Source: Pseudomonadota bacterium (GTDB lineage Bacteria > Pseudomonadota > Gammaproteobacteria > Burkholderiales > Burkholderiaceae). From it: a stretch of DNA of 44,442 bases. Below the pieces are notes generated by a model that did no database searches, was not told the DNA's origin, and was given only the letters and a program-made list of their open reading frames with translations. The position numbers were made by a program, and so were the translations under genes. The DNA lies in NCBI GenBank assembly GCA_963205525.1, contig CAUJJP010000028.1, positions 1 through 44,442 of the forward strand, given 5' to 3'. Below are positions 16,973-25,789 of the stretch, piece by piece (the first letter of the stretch is position 1; every line of letters begins with the position of its first letter).

Positions 16973-18027
16973 TGGCGGCAGCCCGCCGCGGCCCGGGCGG
17001 CCTGTTCTGGAAGATCTTCGCCGTCTGCTGGGCCAGCGCGCTGTGCACCGGCCTGGGCATCCATCTGGTGGCACGGGCCTTCCCGGCCTGGGTCGACCTG
17101 CCGCCGGTGCCGCCGAGCGCACAGCAATCGGTGCTCATGCCCATGCTCGTCGGTGCCCTGTTCGCCGCCCTCGTCAGTGCTGCTCTCGCCTGGTCGCTGT
17201 CGAGCCCGATCCGGCTCCTGCGCCAGGCCTTCGCTGCCGCGGCCGGCGGTGATCTCGATCGCCGCGTGGCGCCGCGCATGGGGCGCAGGCGCGACGAGCT
17301 GGCCGACCTCGGACGCGAGTACGACCGCATGGCGCAGCAGTTGCAGGACCTGCTCGGAGCCCAGCGGCGATTGCTGCACGACGTGTCGCACGAGCTGCGT
17401 TCGCCGCTCGCGCGCCTGCAGCTGGCCACCGGCTTGCTGCGCCGCGCGCCGGACGACGTGAATGCGGCAGTGGCGCGCATAGACCAGGAGGTGGCGCGGC
17501 TGGACCATCTGGTCGGTGAGGTGCTCGCGCTGGCGCGGCTGGAGTCCGGCGTGCTGGCGGGTGCCATGTGCGAGGTGGACGTGATGGGCCTGCTCGCCGC
17601 GGTGGCCGAAGACGCGAGCTACGAGGCGCGCGCGCGGCAGCGCGAGCTTTCGCTCGTCGCCAGCCCGCAGATCCTGCTTCTGCTCGCACACGGCGAGCTG
17701 CTGCAGCGCGCGTTCGAGAACGTGCTGCGCAATGCGGTCAAGTACACCGCCGCAGGCACCTGTGTGCAGGTGGACGCGGCGGTCGTTGCGGGCCGGTTGG
17801 AGGTGCAGGTGGCGGACCGTGGCCCCGGACTTCCGGCCGTCGCGCTGGACCGGATCTTCGAGCCCTTCGTCCGCCACCACAGCGCGCAGCCCATGCCGGG
17901 ATTCGGTCTTGGACTGGCGATCGCACAGCGTGCCGTGCAGGTGCATGGCGGGTCGATCGTCGCCCGCGCACGCGAAGGCGGCGGCTTGCTGATGACGCTG
18001 AGCCTTCCTCTGGCGGCGACGCCTTAA
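16972..18027 (+). CDS. CpxA-like sensor histidine kinase with minimal periplasmic loop
   Basis: A 351-residue kinase. TM1 lies at about residues 11-37 and TM2 at about 54-76, leaving only about 16 residues between them (PAWVDLPPVPPSAQQS), far less than the sensor domain of CpxA. A HAMP region follows (77-130). The H-box is HDVSHELRSPLARLQL with the phospho-acceptor His140, and the ATPase domain shows NVLRNAVKYT (N), ADRGPGLP (G1) and GFGLGLAIAQ (G2). The lack of a periplasmic domain suggests that the signal is sensed in the membrane or through a partner. It pairs with the regulator just upstream. Confidence 0.92.
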   Translation: MAAARRGPGGLFWKIFAVCWASALCTGLGIHLVARAFPAWVDLPPVPPSAQQSVLMPMLVGALFAALVSAALAWSLSSPIRLLRQAFAAAAGGDLDRRVAPRMGRRRDELADLGREYDRMAQQLQDLLGAQRRLLHDVSHELRSPLARLQLATGLLRRAPDDVNAAVARIDQEVARLDHLVGEVLALARLESGVLAGAMCEVDVMGLLAAVAEDASYEARARQRELSLVASPQILLLLAHGELLQRAFENVLRNAVKYTAAGTCVQVDAAVVAGRLEVQVADRGPGLPAVALDRIFEPFVRHHSAQPMPGFGLGLAIAQRAVQVHGGSIVARAREGGGLLMTLSLPLAATP

Positions 18028-18258
18028 CTGGATTTAACGCATGCGACCGTGCTAACCCGGCTGACGTTGGTCGCACGCGATTCGATCATTCCGTTCATGA
18101 CGAGCGACAGGCCGAACTGCCCATCCGTCCCCTGAGGCCGGCGCGCAGGCTGGCGCCGAGTGCGCGGCTGCACGCGACTGAATCCGCTGACCGAAACCGC
18201 GCCTGACGTGCCAAGGCACGCCGATGGCGCAGCTTTGTCCGAAGACGAGGAGACCGAC
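18028..18258 (+). promoter_or_regulatory. Leader/promoter region of the TonB-receptor operon
   Basis: This 231-bp gap follows the histidine kinase stop. It includes a perfect 14-bp palindrome (18207-18220) and a GAGGAG ribosome site before 18259. The 16222 direct-repeat motif was not seen here. No clear promoter boxes could be fixed by eye. Confidence 0.4.
18207..18220. promoter_or_regulatory. 14-bp palindrome upstream of the TonB receptor
   Basis: CGTGCC-AA-GGCACG is a perfect dyad 38 bases before the receptor start codon. It could be an operator or the stem of a small hairpin; the sequence differs from the palindromes at 7716 and 7855. Confidence 0.4.
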
Positions 18259-20358
18259 ATGAACCGTGTAGGAAGAACCGCAGCCCGGCGTCCCCCGATG
18301 CGCCTGGCGGCAAGCGCAGCCGCACTCGCGGCGCTGTTCGCGCACGCCCCGAGCATGGGCCAGGCAGCCGCGCCTGCTGCGCACGAGACCGACCAGGCAG
18401 GAAAGCTGCAGACGATCACCGTCACCGCAGAACGCAAGGTCAAAAGCATCCAGAAGACGGCGATCGCGGTCGAGGCGGTGAGCGGTGCCGAGATCGCCGA
18501 ACAGGGCCTGAGCAGTGCGCCGGAGATCCTGAAGAACGTCGCCAACGTCGAGGTGCAGGGGGCGGCGCGCGGCAACGTGATCGCCATCCGCGGCGTCGGT
18601 TCGGACCTGCCGCCGGGCATGGGCGAGTCCGCGGTCTCGACCAACTACGACGGCGTCTACAACTTCCGCGCCGAGATGGGGACGCTGGGCTTCTTCGACC
18701 TCGACCGGGTGGAGGTGCTGCGCGGGCCGCAGGGCACGCTGTACGGGCGCAATGCGGCGGCCGGTGCCGTCAACTACCTGACGCGCGACCCGCAGATCGA
18801 CAAGCGCATCTCGGGCAACGCCTCGCTGGAGATCGGCAACCACAGCCTGTTCCGCGGCGAGTTCGGCGTCAACGCGCCGCTGGGCGACCAGTTCGCCCTG
18901 CGCGTGTCGGGTGCATCAATCAGCCGCGACGGCTTCCTGAGCGACGGCTTCGATGACGCCGATGCCTCGGGGGTGCGCGTGAAGACCTTGTTCCAGCCTT
19001 CCAGCGCGACCCGGCTGGTGGCCAGCTTCGAGCGCATCAAGCTCGGCGGCAGGGGACGCGGCTTCATCCCGCAGGCAAACTGGAACGATGCCGATACGCG
19101 CTTGCAGGCCGCAGTCCACCCCAGTTCGCCGGGACTGGAGAAGATCGGCTACCAGGACTACGTGGCGACCAAGACCTCGCTGCAGTTCGACCAGGACCTG
19201 GGCTTTGCTCGCCTGACCCTGATCCCGGCGCACCAGAAGGCCTCCGGCATCGTCTACCGCAAGTACGACGCGTCGCGGCCGCCGGGCAACGAGGAGCAGT
19301 ACAACGCCGACCCCGAGGTCGCGCGCCAGAAGAGCGTGGAGCTGCGCCTGGCGTCGAAGCCGCATTCCCCGTTCGAGTGGGTGGCCGGCGTCTACTGGTA
19401 CGACATGCTCAACGTCCAGCACTGCCTGGCCGACATCAGCTGCAACGGTGCCGGCACCAGCGACACCACCGAGTCGAGGGCCCTGTTCGGCCAGGTCATC
19501 GCGCCCCTGTCGGCCGGCCTGCGCGCGATCGCCGGCCTGCGCCACACGCGTGACCACAAGACCAACGCGGGCGGCAGCGACGGTCACTGGACCAGCACCG
19601 ACGGCAAGCTGGGCGCGGAGTTCGACCTCTCGCCGAGCGCGATGGGCTACCTCACCTATGCCACCGCCTACCGTCCGGGCGGCTTCAACTCGCTGCCTGG
19701 CGCGAGCGGCACCTTCGATGCGGAGAAGCTCGGCTCGCTGGAGCTGGGTCTGAAGAGCCGCTGGCTGGACGACACGCTGCAGGTCAACGGCGCGCTGTTC
19801 CGCTACGACTACCGCGACTACCAGGCGATCGACTTCGCGATGACCGCCACCGGACTCGTGGCCAACTTCCGCAACGTGCCCAAGCAGACCATCCAGGGCT
19901 TCGAGGTGGATACGCGGGCGCGGGTGGGCGAGAACACCTCCTTGCGGCTGGCGTTCAACTTCGTCGACGCCAAGCTCGGCGATCTGCTGATCACCAACTT
20001 CGACAACAGCACGAGCTCGCTGAAGGGCCTGCCGCTGCCGCACGCCCCGCGCACATCGGTCAAGTTCGGCATCGAACAGACGGTGCCGCTGGCGCGCGGC
20101 GACCTGATCACCCTGCGTGCCGACGCGCGCCACACCGCCAAGCAGTACGTGTCGCTGAACGAGAACGCCGACACCTTGCAGCCGGCCTACGGCCAGGTCG
20201 ACCTGTCGGCCCAGTACCGCAGCCCGGACGACAGCTGGGGGCTGAACCTGTACCTGAAGAACGCGACCGACTACGTGCCCAAGATCGCCAACTTCAGCGG
20301 CTACACGATCGTCGGCGTACCGCGCAGCTTCGGCGTCGTCTTCACCACCCGGTTCTGA
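18259..20358 (+). CDS. TonB-dependent outer-membrane receptor
   Basis: A 699-residue receptor. A signal peptide occupies about residues 1-36 and a TonB-box-like QTITVTAERK lies at about 51-60. The plug domain has IAIRGVGSD and VEVLRGPQGTLYGRNAAAGAVNY. A 22-strand-type barrel follows, ending in the aromatic GVVFTTRF. The plug signature is of the broad non-siderophore type common in bacteria that degrade aromatics, terpenoids or steroids, and no iron-uptake genes are near. It probably imports the substrate of this locus or a complex of it, using TonB energy. A GAGGAG site supports the ATG at 18259. The beta-helix-like gene starts only 4 bases after its stop. Confidence 0.93.
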   Translation: MNRVGRTAARRPPMRLAASAAALAALFAHAPSMGQAAAPAAHETDQAGKLQTITVTAERKVKSIQKTAIAVEAVSGAEIAEQGLSSAPEILKNVANVEVQGAARGNVIAIRGVGSDLPPGMGESAVSTNYDGVYNFRAEMGTLGFFDLDRVEVLRGPQGTLYGRNAAAGAVNYLTRDPQIDKRISGNASLEIGNHSLFRGEFGVNAPLGDQFALRVSGASISRDGFLSDGFDDADASGVRVKTLFQPSSATRLVASFERIKLGGRGRGFIPQANWNDADTRLQAAVHPSSPGLEKIGYQDYVATKTSLQFDQDLGFARLTLIPAHQKASGIVYRKYDASRPPGNEEQYNADPEVARQKSVELRLASKPHSPFEWVAGVYWYDMLNVQHCLADISCNGAGTSDTTESRALFGQVIAPLSAGLRAIAGLRHTRDHKTNAGGSDGHWTSTDGKLGAEFDLSPSAMGYLTYATAYRPGGFNSLPGASGTFDAEKLGSLELGLKSRWLDDTLQVNGALFRYDYRDYQAIDFAMTATGLVANFRNVPKQTIQGFEVDTRARVGENTSLRLAFNFVDAKLGDLLITNFDNSTSSLKGLPLPHAPRTSVKFGIEQTVPLARGDLITLRADARHTAKQYVSLNENADTLQPAYGQVDLSAQYRSPDDSWGLNLYLKNATDYVPKIANFSGYTIVGVPRSFGVVFTTRF

Positions 20359-20362
20359 GCGG

Positions 20363-22399
20363 ATGTCTGAGATGATTCCCCAAGCCCACCTTGTTCGCTG
20401 GCTCCCGAGACGGCAGCCAGGAAGCGCGCAACGGCGGCTGCGCGGCGACAGTCGACCCCATCGGGCAGCCCTCACGGTGGTGGCCGCCGCACTCTGGCTG
20501 GGTACGCCTGCCTGGGCGCAGATGCCGCCACCGGTGTCTGCGCAGGCGCTGGCGGCGGCGGCGCGCAATCCGGTGGTGGTTGCCGGCGAGGCATGGATCG
20601 TCGAGCAGACCACCGCGCTGCAGAGTCTGCGCATCGAGCCTGGCGCCGCCGTCGCAGCACCGGCGGGCCGCAGCCTGACGATGACGGTCGATGGCGTCGA
20701 GACCGGGATCAAGCCGGGTCTGTACCGCGGCGAGGTCGTGCTCACGGTGACCGAGCCCCATGTCGTCGAGTTCGACAAGCTGCACCGGCACCGCTTCCGT
20801 CAAGCCTTGTTCATCGACGCACAGGGCGTGGTGGCCGGCAAGTCGGTCCTCGCCGCGGCCGGCCCGGTGCGGGTGGCGGACGGGGTGATCAGCGGCCTGC
20901 GCCTGCGCTCGGTGGGCGACAACTTCAACGGCATCGTCGTCGCCGGCGGGCGCTGGACGCTGAAGGACGCGGACATCGATTTCGTGGGCAACGGCGGTAA
21001 CGACTTCGCCGGCTATGGCGCAGCCATCCTGTCCGACGGGCCGGACACCACGCTGGTGGTCGACGGCGCCAGGCTGCGCACCCACGGCGCGGTGCGCACG
21101 GCAGCGGTCTGCAATGGCGGCAGCAATCTGGTCGTGAAGAACTCCGATCTCGCATCGCGGCAGGGCAGGCTGGCGGCGGACTTCGTCTCCAACGTCACCC
21201 CGGGCGAGATGAAGGACGCGCCCTGGATGCTGGGCATCCGCGGCAATGTGCGCACCACCAACGTGCTGGGCGAGGGCACGACCTGCACCTACATCGGCTC
21301 GCGGCTGGCTGCCGACAGCTGGGGTGTGCTCTCGGTCGACGCCAGTCGCAACACCCGGCTGACGGCGATCAACAGCAGGATCGAGGTCAGCGGCGAGAGC
21401 GGCTATGGCTCGTACGCGATCGGCAACTCGACGAACGCCTTCTACGGCAGCGTCATCGACGTGCCCACCCACGGGGTGATCATCACCGGTGGCCACGCCG
21501 TCTTTGCCGCCAGCCGCGCGGACACCCTGCAGCGCCTGAACAGCGAGCTCAAGCTGGGCCTGGGCGCGCAGGAACTGGCGGCCATGAGGCCGGCGCAGAC
21601 CATCGTCAACTCGCAGCGCTACGGCGTCATGAGCTGGGGTGACGCGACGGTGAAGATCGCCGACGCGACCGAGTTCAACACCGGCGAGGCGGTGTTCCTG
21701 AACAAGGGGGCGACGGTCGCGATCGAGGTCGACGGCGGCGGCGGCGCGAAGCTGAACTCGCGCAACGGCGTGATCTTCCAGGCCATCGACAACGACGACC
21801 CGGGGCCGGTGATGACGGCCGGCTTGATGGCCAACACCGGCGTCTACCGGGAGCCGGCCGGGCCTCCCGACAAGCTGGCGGGCTTCGACCTCGGTGCCGC
21901 CCACGCCAGCGACATGAAGCTGCGCTTCGCCAAGATCGCTCTGAAGGGCGACTTCTACAACGCGATGCGCTCGATGCGGGTGGGCGGCATGTTCGGCCCC
22001 GATGGACCGAGCCCCGGACCAACTCCGGGACCGAACCCGGGACCGCCCAGGCTGACCGGCGCCAACCTGGTTCTGACGCTCGACGAGGCCCAGCTCAGCG
22101 GCGTGGTGAGCTCGGCGAACGCGCACCACCTCAAGCAGACGATCGCCGCGGACGACTACCAGTGGCTGGGCCGGGTGAGCAACACGCCGGCACCGGCGGT
22201 GAACAACGGCGTGATCGTCGAGCTGCGACGTTCGCGCTGGACGGTGACCGGTCCCTCCTACCTGAACCGCCTGAGCGTGGGACCGGGGTCGCAGGTCCTG
22301 GGGCCTGACGGCCGCGGCGTGTCCATGACCGTCGACGGCCGGGCCACCGAGCTGCGCGAGGGCGAATACCGCGGGCAGATCGTCCTGAGGCCTTTGTGA
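20363..22399 (+). CDS. Exported beta-helix-like protein of unknown function, paralogue 1
   Basis: A 678-residue protein I cannot assign to a named family. A long basic n-region and hydrophobic stretch (residues 34-50) end at a likely cleavage site AWA-QM (52/53). The central 180-520 region is rich in short repeated strands with Asn/Asp/Gly turns, as in a right-handed beta-helix. Residues about 69-129 and 614-678 are an internal repeat, sharing MTVDG...YRG(E/Q)(V/I)VL. A Pro/Gly linker (PSPGPTPGPNPGPP) precedes the C-terminal unit. The central part is clearly homologous to the product at 23969. ATGs at 20363 and 20372 are both possible. Its stop overlaps the MaoC-like start (TGATG). Confidence 0.7.
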   Translation: MSEMIPQAHLVRWLPRRQPGSAQRRLRGDSRPHRAALTVVAAALWLGTPAWAQMPPPVSAQALAAAARNPVVVAGEAWIVEQTTALQSLRIEPGAAVAAPAGRSLTMTVDGVETGIKPGLYRGEVVLTVTEPHVVEFDKLHRHRFRQALFIDAQGVVAGKSVLAAAGPVRVADGVISGLRLRSVGDNFNGIVVAGGRWTLKDADIDFVGNGGNDFAGYGAAILSDGPDTTLVVDGARLRTHGAVRTAAVCNGGSNLVVKNSDLASRQGRLAADFVSNVTPGEMKDAPWMLGIRGNVRTTNVLGEGTTCTYIGSRLAADSWGVLSVDASRNTRLTAINSRIEVSGESGYGSYAIGNSTNAFYGSVIDVPTHGVIITGGHAVFAASRADTLQRLNSELKLGLGAQELAAMRPAQTIVNSQRYGVMSWGDATVKIADATEFNTGEAVFLNKGATVAIEVDGGGGAKLNSRNGVIFQAIDNDDPGPVMTAGLMANTGVYREPAGPPDKLAGFDLGAAHASDMKLRFAKIALKGDFYNAMRSMRVGGMFGPDGPSPGPTPGPNPGPPRLTGANLVLTLDEAQLSGVVSSANAHHLKQTIAADDYQWLGRVSNTPAPAVNNGVIVELRRSRWTVTGPSYLNRLSVGPGSQVLGPDGRGVSMTVDGRATELREGEYRGQIVLRPL

Positions 22400-23952
22400 T
22401 GCGCAAGCCGACTTCCTTCTCCCCGTCCAGGGTCGCGCTGGCGGCCGCGCTGGTGGCCACGCTGGCGGCCTGGCTGGCCGTCGTTCCCGGCCAGGCTGCG
22501 GCGCAGGACCCCAGGCCGGTCGTCGCGAGCCTGAAGTTCGAGTTGCTGCTGCCCGGCGTCTACGGACCGCACGAGGGCGCAGCGGTACGCGGCTTTCTTG
22601 CCGCCAACCGTGCCCTGAAGGCGCGCGGTCCGATCGACGTGCAAAAGCTGATACGTGGCGAACTGCCCCCGGACACGCCCGGCCTCGGCCCGGTGATCAA
22701 GGTCACGGAGGACTGGGTGCGCTACCAGAACGCCCGCGTGGATCCCGAGAACCCCTTGCGCAGCGACCGGGGCTATGCGCGCCAGGCCGGCTTCGCGGAC
22801 ATTCAGGCGATCCCCACCTTTGGCGCCCATGACGACAGCTTCATGCTGCCCTATCCGCCGGCGGCGCGTGACACCCTGCTGGTCAGCGACCTGAACCACA
22901 GCGTCACCGTGCATCGCCCGATCTATCCCGGCGACACCTTGTACCTGGTGGCCGACGAGCGCGAACTGATAGACCTCACGCCGGCTGCCGGGTCGATCTA
23001 CCGGACGCTGGCGATCAACACCCGTGGCAGCGTCTGGAACCAGCGCGGGGAGAAGGTCAACGACGTCGTCTTCCGCGTCACCGAGAGCATCAAGGTCTAC
23101 CGGGACCGCGGCGATGCGCCACGCAATCCCGGGTTCTTCGACATGTGGGAGGCGCCCGACTGGCTGGCGCGCCCGGCGCACTTCTATACCGACGCGGACT
23201 GGAACACCATACGCGACATCTGGGCCCGGGAGCGGCGCCAGGGCGCGACGCCGCTGTACTGGGAGGACGTGCAGGTCGGCGACCGGCCGGCGTGGACGCT
23301 GGACGGGCCGGTCGAAGCCTCGGTGGCGCCGGTGTCACCGTGGGGCATGGGATCCGGCGGCAGCCGGACCCTGAAGCGGGAGATCATGGATGCGAAGACC
23401 TTCGCGACCATGATCCGCGGTGCCAAGGACGGCATCTGGCGGCTGCCCAGGCGGGAGGACCAGGTGCCGGCGGCACCTCCCTTGCCGGCCGGGATGAGCG
23501 CGCCGGCGGGTGGGCCACCGCCCGACGCCGGCGCGATCGCCAGCACCGACATCCACAAGGACGGCGCGCGCCGCGCACCGCTCATCAACTACATGGGCCG
23601 CGAGTTCGCGATCCGCCACCTGTCGAACTGGATGGGCGACCGCGGCTGGCTGCAGGAGATCCGCTGGTCGATCATGGATCCGCGCGCCAACGCCGCCTAC
23701 GGCAAGCCGGCACCTGCCAATCCGCGGGCCGAGCGCTTCCTGGACCGCGTGTCCGGCATGCGGGGGCGCCATGTCAGCGAGCACGGCCTGACCCAGGACG
23801 TGGCGATCGTGAAGTCCGAGGTGGTCGCCAAGTCGGTGCGCGACGACGCCTTCGTGGTCGACCTGGTGTGGTGGGTGGAGACCATAGACGGAAAGATCTG
23901 GCAAGAAGGTGCAGCGACGGTGAAGCTGCCTTCGCGTCGCCGCACGAACTGA
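22399..23952 (+). CDS. MaoC-like double-hotdog protein with a signal peptide
   Basis: A 517-residue protein. Residues 1-35 look like a cleavable signal peptide (hydrophobic core VALAAALVATLAAWLAVV, cleavage near AAA-QD). The mature part has an N-terminal FAS1-like MaoC unit (DPENPLRSDRGYARQAGF, then HSVTVHRPIYPGDTLYLVA) and a second hotdog starting YWEDVQVGD, with PWGMGSGG and LSNWMGDRGWL, as in acyl-dehydratase proteins. A Pro/Ala/Gly-rich insert sits near residues 357-378. Normal MaoC hydratases act on cytoplasmic CoA or ACP thioesters, so export is surprising. The canonical GDxNPxH hydratase motif is not present in the first unit. It lies between the two beta-helix-like paralogues with 1-base overlap and a 16-base gap. 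Confidence 0.7.
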   Translation: MRKPTSFSPSRVALAAALVATLAAWLAVVPGQAAAQDPRPVVASLKFELLLPGVYGPHEGAAVRGFLAANRALKARGPIDVQKLIRGELPPDTPGLGPVIKVTEDWVRYQNARVDPENPLRSDRGYARQAGFADIQAIPTFGAHDDSFMLPYPPAARDTLLVSDLNHSVTVHRPIYPGDTLYLVADERELIDLTPAAGSIYRTLAINTRGSVWNQRGEKVNDVVFRVTESIKVYRDRGDAPRNPGFFDMWEAPDWLARPAHFYTDADWNTIRDIWARERRQGATPLYWEDVQVGDRPAWTLDGPVEASVAPVSPWGMGSGGSRTLKREIMDAKTFATMIRGAKDGIWRLPRREDQVPAAPPLPAGMSAPAGGPPPDAGAIASTDIHKDGARRAPLINYMGREFAIRHLSNWMGDRGWLQEIRWSIMDPRANAAYGKPAPANPRAERFLDRVSGMRGRHVSEHGLTQDVAIVKSEVVAKSVRDDAFVVDLVWWVETIDGKIWQEGAATVKLPSRRRTN

Positions 23953-23968
23953 GCATCAGGAGCATTGC

Positions 23969-25483
23969 ATGCTGGAATTTGACAGGAAGTCCATCGCCTG
24001 GTGCGCAGGCCTGCTGCTGGGTGCGAGTGCCTTCGCGCAGCCACTGCCGCAGTCCGCTGCGCCGGCGGCGCCGCCAGCGGGGGTCGCGCCCATGGGTGGG
24101 GCAGTGGCTGGGCCGGTGGGCGGGCCTCCCGGCAGTCCTCCGGGTGGCCCTGCCGGGGGCCCATCTGCTGGGCCCGCCGGTGGCCCTCCCGGCGGTCCGC
24201 CGCCGATGATGGCGCCCGAGCCGCTGACCGAGATCGCGCTCGAGATTGGCGACGCCGGCGTGCGCCGAGGTGCCCAGTTCAGCGCCAGGCGGCTGGACGG
24301 TTCGGCCGGCCAGGGCCTGCGGCTGCGTTCCGGTGTCGACGGCATGAACGGACTGGTCGTGCAGGGCAGGGCGGAATTCAGCCTCGGCGACTCGACGATC
24401 GAGCTTGCCGGCAGGGGCCGCAACGACTTTGCCGGCATCGCCGCTGCAGCGCTGGCCAAGGACGATGCGACGCTCACCCTGCGCAAGGTGAAGATCAGCA
24501 CCGCCGGCATCGTGTCGACGGCGGTCACGGCCACTGACCGCAGCACGCTCAAGGTCTACGACTCGACCCTGGAGTCACACGGCGGCGGGGCACCCAGCGG
24601 CTACGTGCGCCGCATCGGCCCCGGCATGATGGAGCCACCGACCCCGCTGGGCATCGTCGGCACCGCGCGCACGACCCTGGTGCTGGGGCAGGCCAAGGCC
24701 TTCATCTACCGCAGCCGCATCCAGGCCGACGGCTGGGGCGCGCTGTCGACCGACGCCGCGCGTGGTGCCTACCTCGAGGTCAACGACAGCGAGATCGTGG
24801 TCAGGCGCAGCGGCTACGGCGCCTACGCCGACAACGGCGCGTCCATCGTCATCAACCGCGGCAGCATGGACGTGGCCACTTTCGGCGGCGTGATCGCCGG
24901 CCAGGCCAGCCTGAGCCTGAACGATGTCAAGAGCCGTTCGCAGGGGAACACGGTGATGCTGCACAGCGTGATGGGCAGCGGCACCGAGGTCGGCACTCTG
25001 GCCATCAGCGGCGGCAGCCTGAGCTCGACGAATGCGGCGATCCTGGTCAAGAGCGCGAACGCGAAGATCAGCATCGACCGCGCCCAGATCAGCGCCGGCA
25101 ACGGCGATCTCCTGCTCGGGGTGGTGAACGACGACGGTTTCCGTTCGCGTGCAGCGGCCGGGGTGACGGTACCGGGCATCGACGCCACGCTGAAGAACAG
25201 CAGCCTGAAGGGCAACCTGCTGATGCTCGACGATGAAAGGTCGATGCGCGTGGCGCTGGTGGCAAGCGCACTGGAGGGCGTGGTCAGGAACGTGACGCTG
25301 AGCGTGGATGCGCGCAGCCGCTGGACCGCGACCGGTGCGTCCAAGCTCGTGTTGGCGCCGCCATTCGATCTGGCGCGCATCGATGCCGTGGCGGGCGTGA
25401 CGATCCAGGCACGCGCTGCGGATGGGGTGGTGCTGAGCGGCAGCCACAAGCTGCCCAGCGGTGGGTGGCTCGAAGTCGAGTAG
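23969..25483 (+). CDS. Exported beta-helix-like protein of unknown function, paralogue 2
   Basis: A 504-residue protein with an AGGAG site 8 bases before the ATG. A signal peptide ends at about AFA-QP (23/24). It is followed by a Pro/Gly/Ala-rich stretch (residues about 27-85) with repeated GGPPG-type units. The body (about 110-500) matches paralogue 1 over at least 200 residues, sharing GLRLRS, NDFAG, VLGQ/VLGE, ADxWGxLSxDA and SGYGxYA. It lacks the terminal MTVDG units of paralogue 1. The likely structure is a solenoid of beta strands in the periplasm or on the surface; no catalytic motif is recognised. It ends the TonB-receptor operon and is followed by three hairpins. Confidence 0.7.
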   Translation: MLEFDRKSIAWCAGLLLGASAFAQPLPQSAAPAAPPAGVAPMGGAVAGPVGGPPGSPPGGPAGGPSAGPAGGPPGGPPPMMAPEPLTEIALEIGDAGVRRGAQFSARRLDGSAGQGLRLRSGVDGMNGLVVQGRAEFSLGDSTIELAGRGRNDFAGIAAAALAKDDATLTLRKVKISTAGIVSTAVTATDRSTLKVYDSTLESHGGGAPSGYVRRIGPGMMEPPTPLGIVGTARTTLVLGQAKAFIYRSRIQADGWGALSTDAARGAYLEVNDSEIVVRRSGYGAYADNGASIVINRGSMDVATFGGVIAGQASLSLNDVKSRSQGNTVMLHSVMGSGTEVGTLAISGGSLSSTNAAILVKSANAKISIDRAQISAGNGDLLLGVVNDDGFRSRAAAGVTVPGIDATLKNSSLKGNLLMLDDERSMRVALVASALEGVVRNVTLSVDARSRWTATGASKLVLAPPFDLARIDAVAGVTIQARAADGVVLSGSHKLPSGGWLEVE

Positions 25484-25789
25484 CCATGAGCACCCCAGGG
25501 CCGGGCTGCACCCAGCCCGCCCCGGAGGCCGGGCCGTGCCCGGCCTGCCATCGGGACGCGCTGTCCGATGGCCCTTGCCTGGCGAAGAACGGTCCCGGGT
25601 GGACGGTTCTTCGCCCGGGCTTGGCTGCGTCTCTGTGGTCGGCAGCCCAGGATCGGTGACTGCGGCGCGGACCGGCGCGCTGCCCGCACCAGCGGCAAGT
25701 ATCCTGAGCGCACGCAATCCGCGCCGGCGAGTGCCTGGGTAGGATGAGGGCGTTGCGGCGCTGTCCGCGCGCTCACCCTCTGGAGACCG
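25484..25789. other. 306-bp spacer with three tandem hairpins
   Basis: No credible gene was found here. Three perfect or near-perfect stems stand in a row: 25527-25545 (8 bp, 3-base loop), 25547-25572 (8 bp, 10-base loop) and 25581-25615 (15 bp with one mismatch). The remaining sequence up to 25789 should hold the promoter of the LysR gene, whose start is preceded by GGAG. Confidence 0.5.
25581..25615 (+). terminator. Hairpin, probable transcript end of the TonB operon
   Basis: GGCGAAGAAC...GTTCTTCGCC form the outer part of a 15-bp stem with a single mismatch and a 5-base loop (CGGGT). No U-run follows, so termination, if it occurs here, may need Rho, or the stem may protect the 3' end. Confidence 0.5.
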
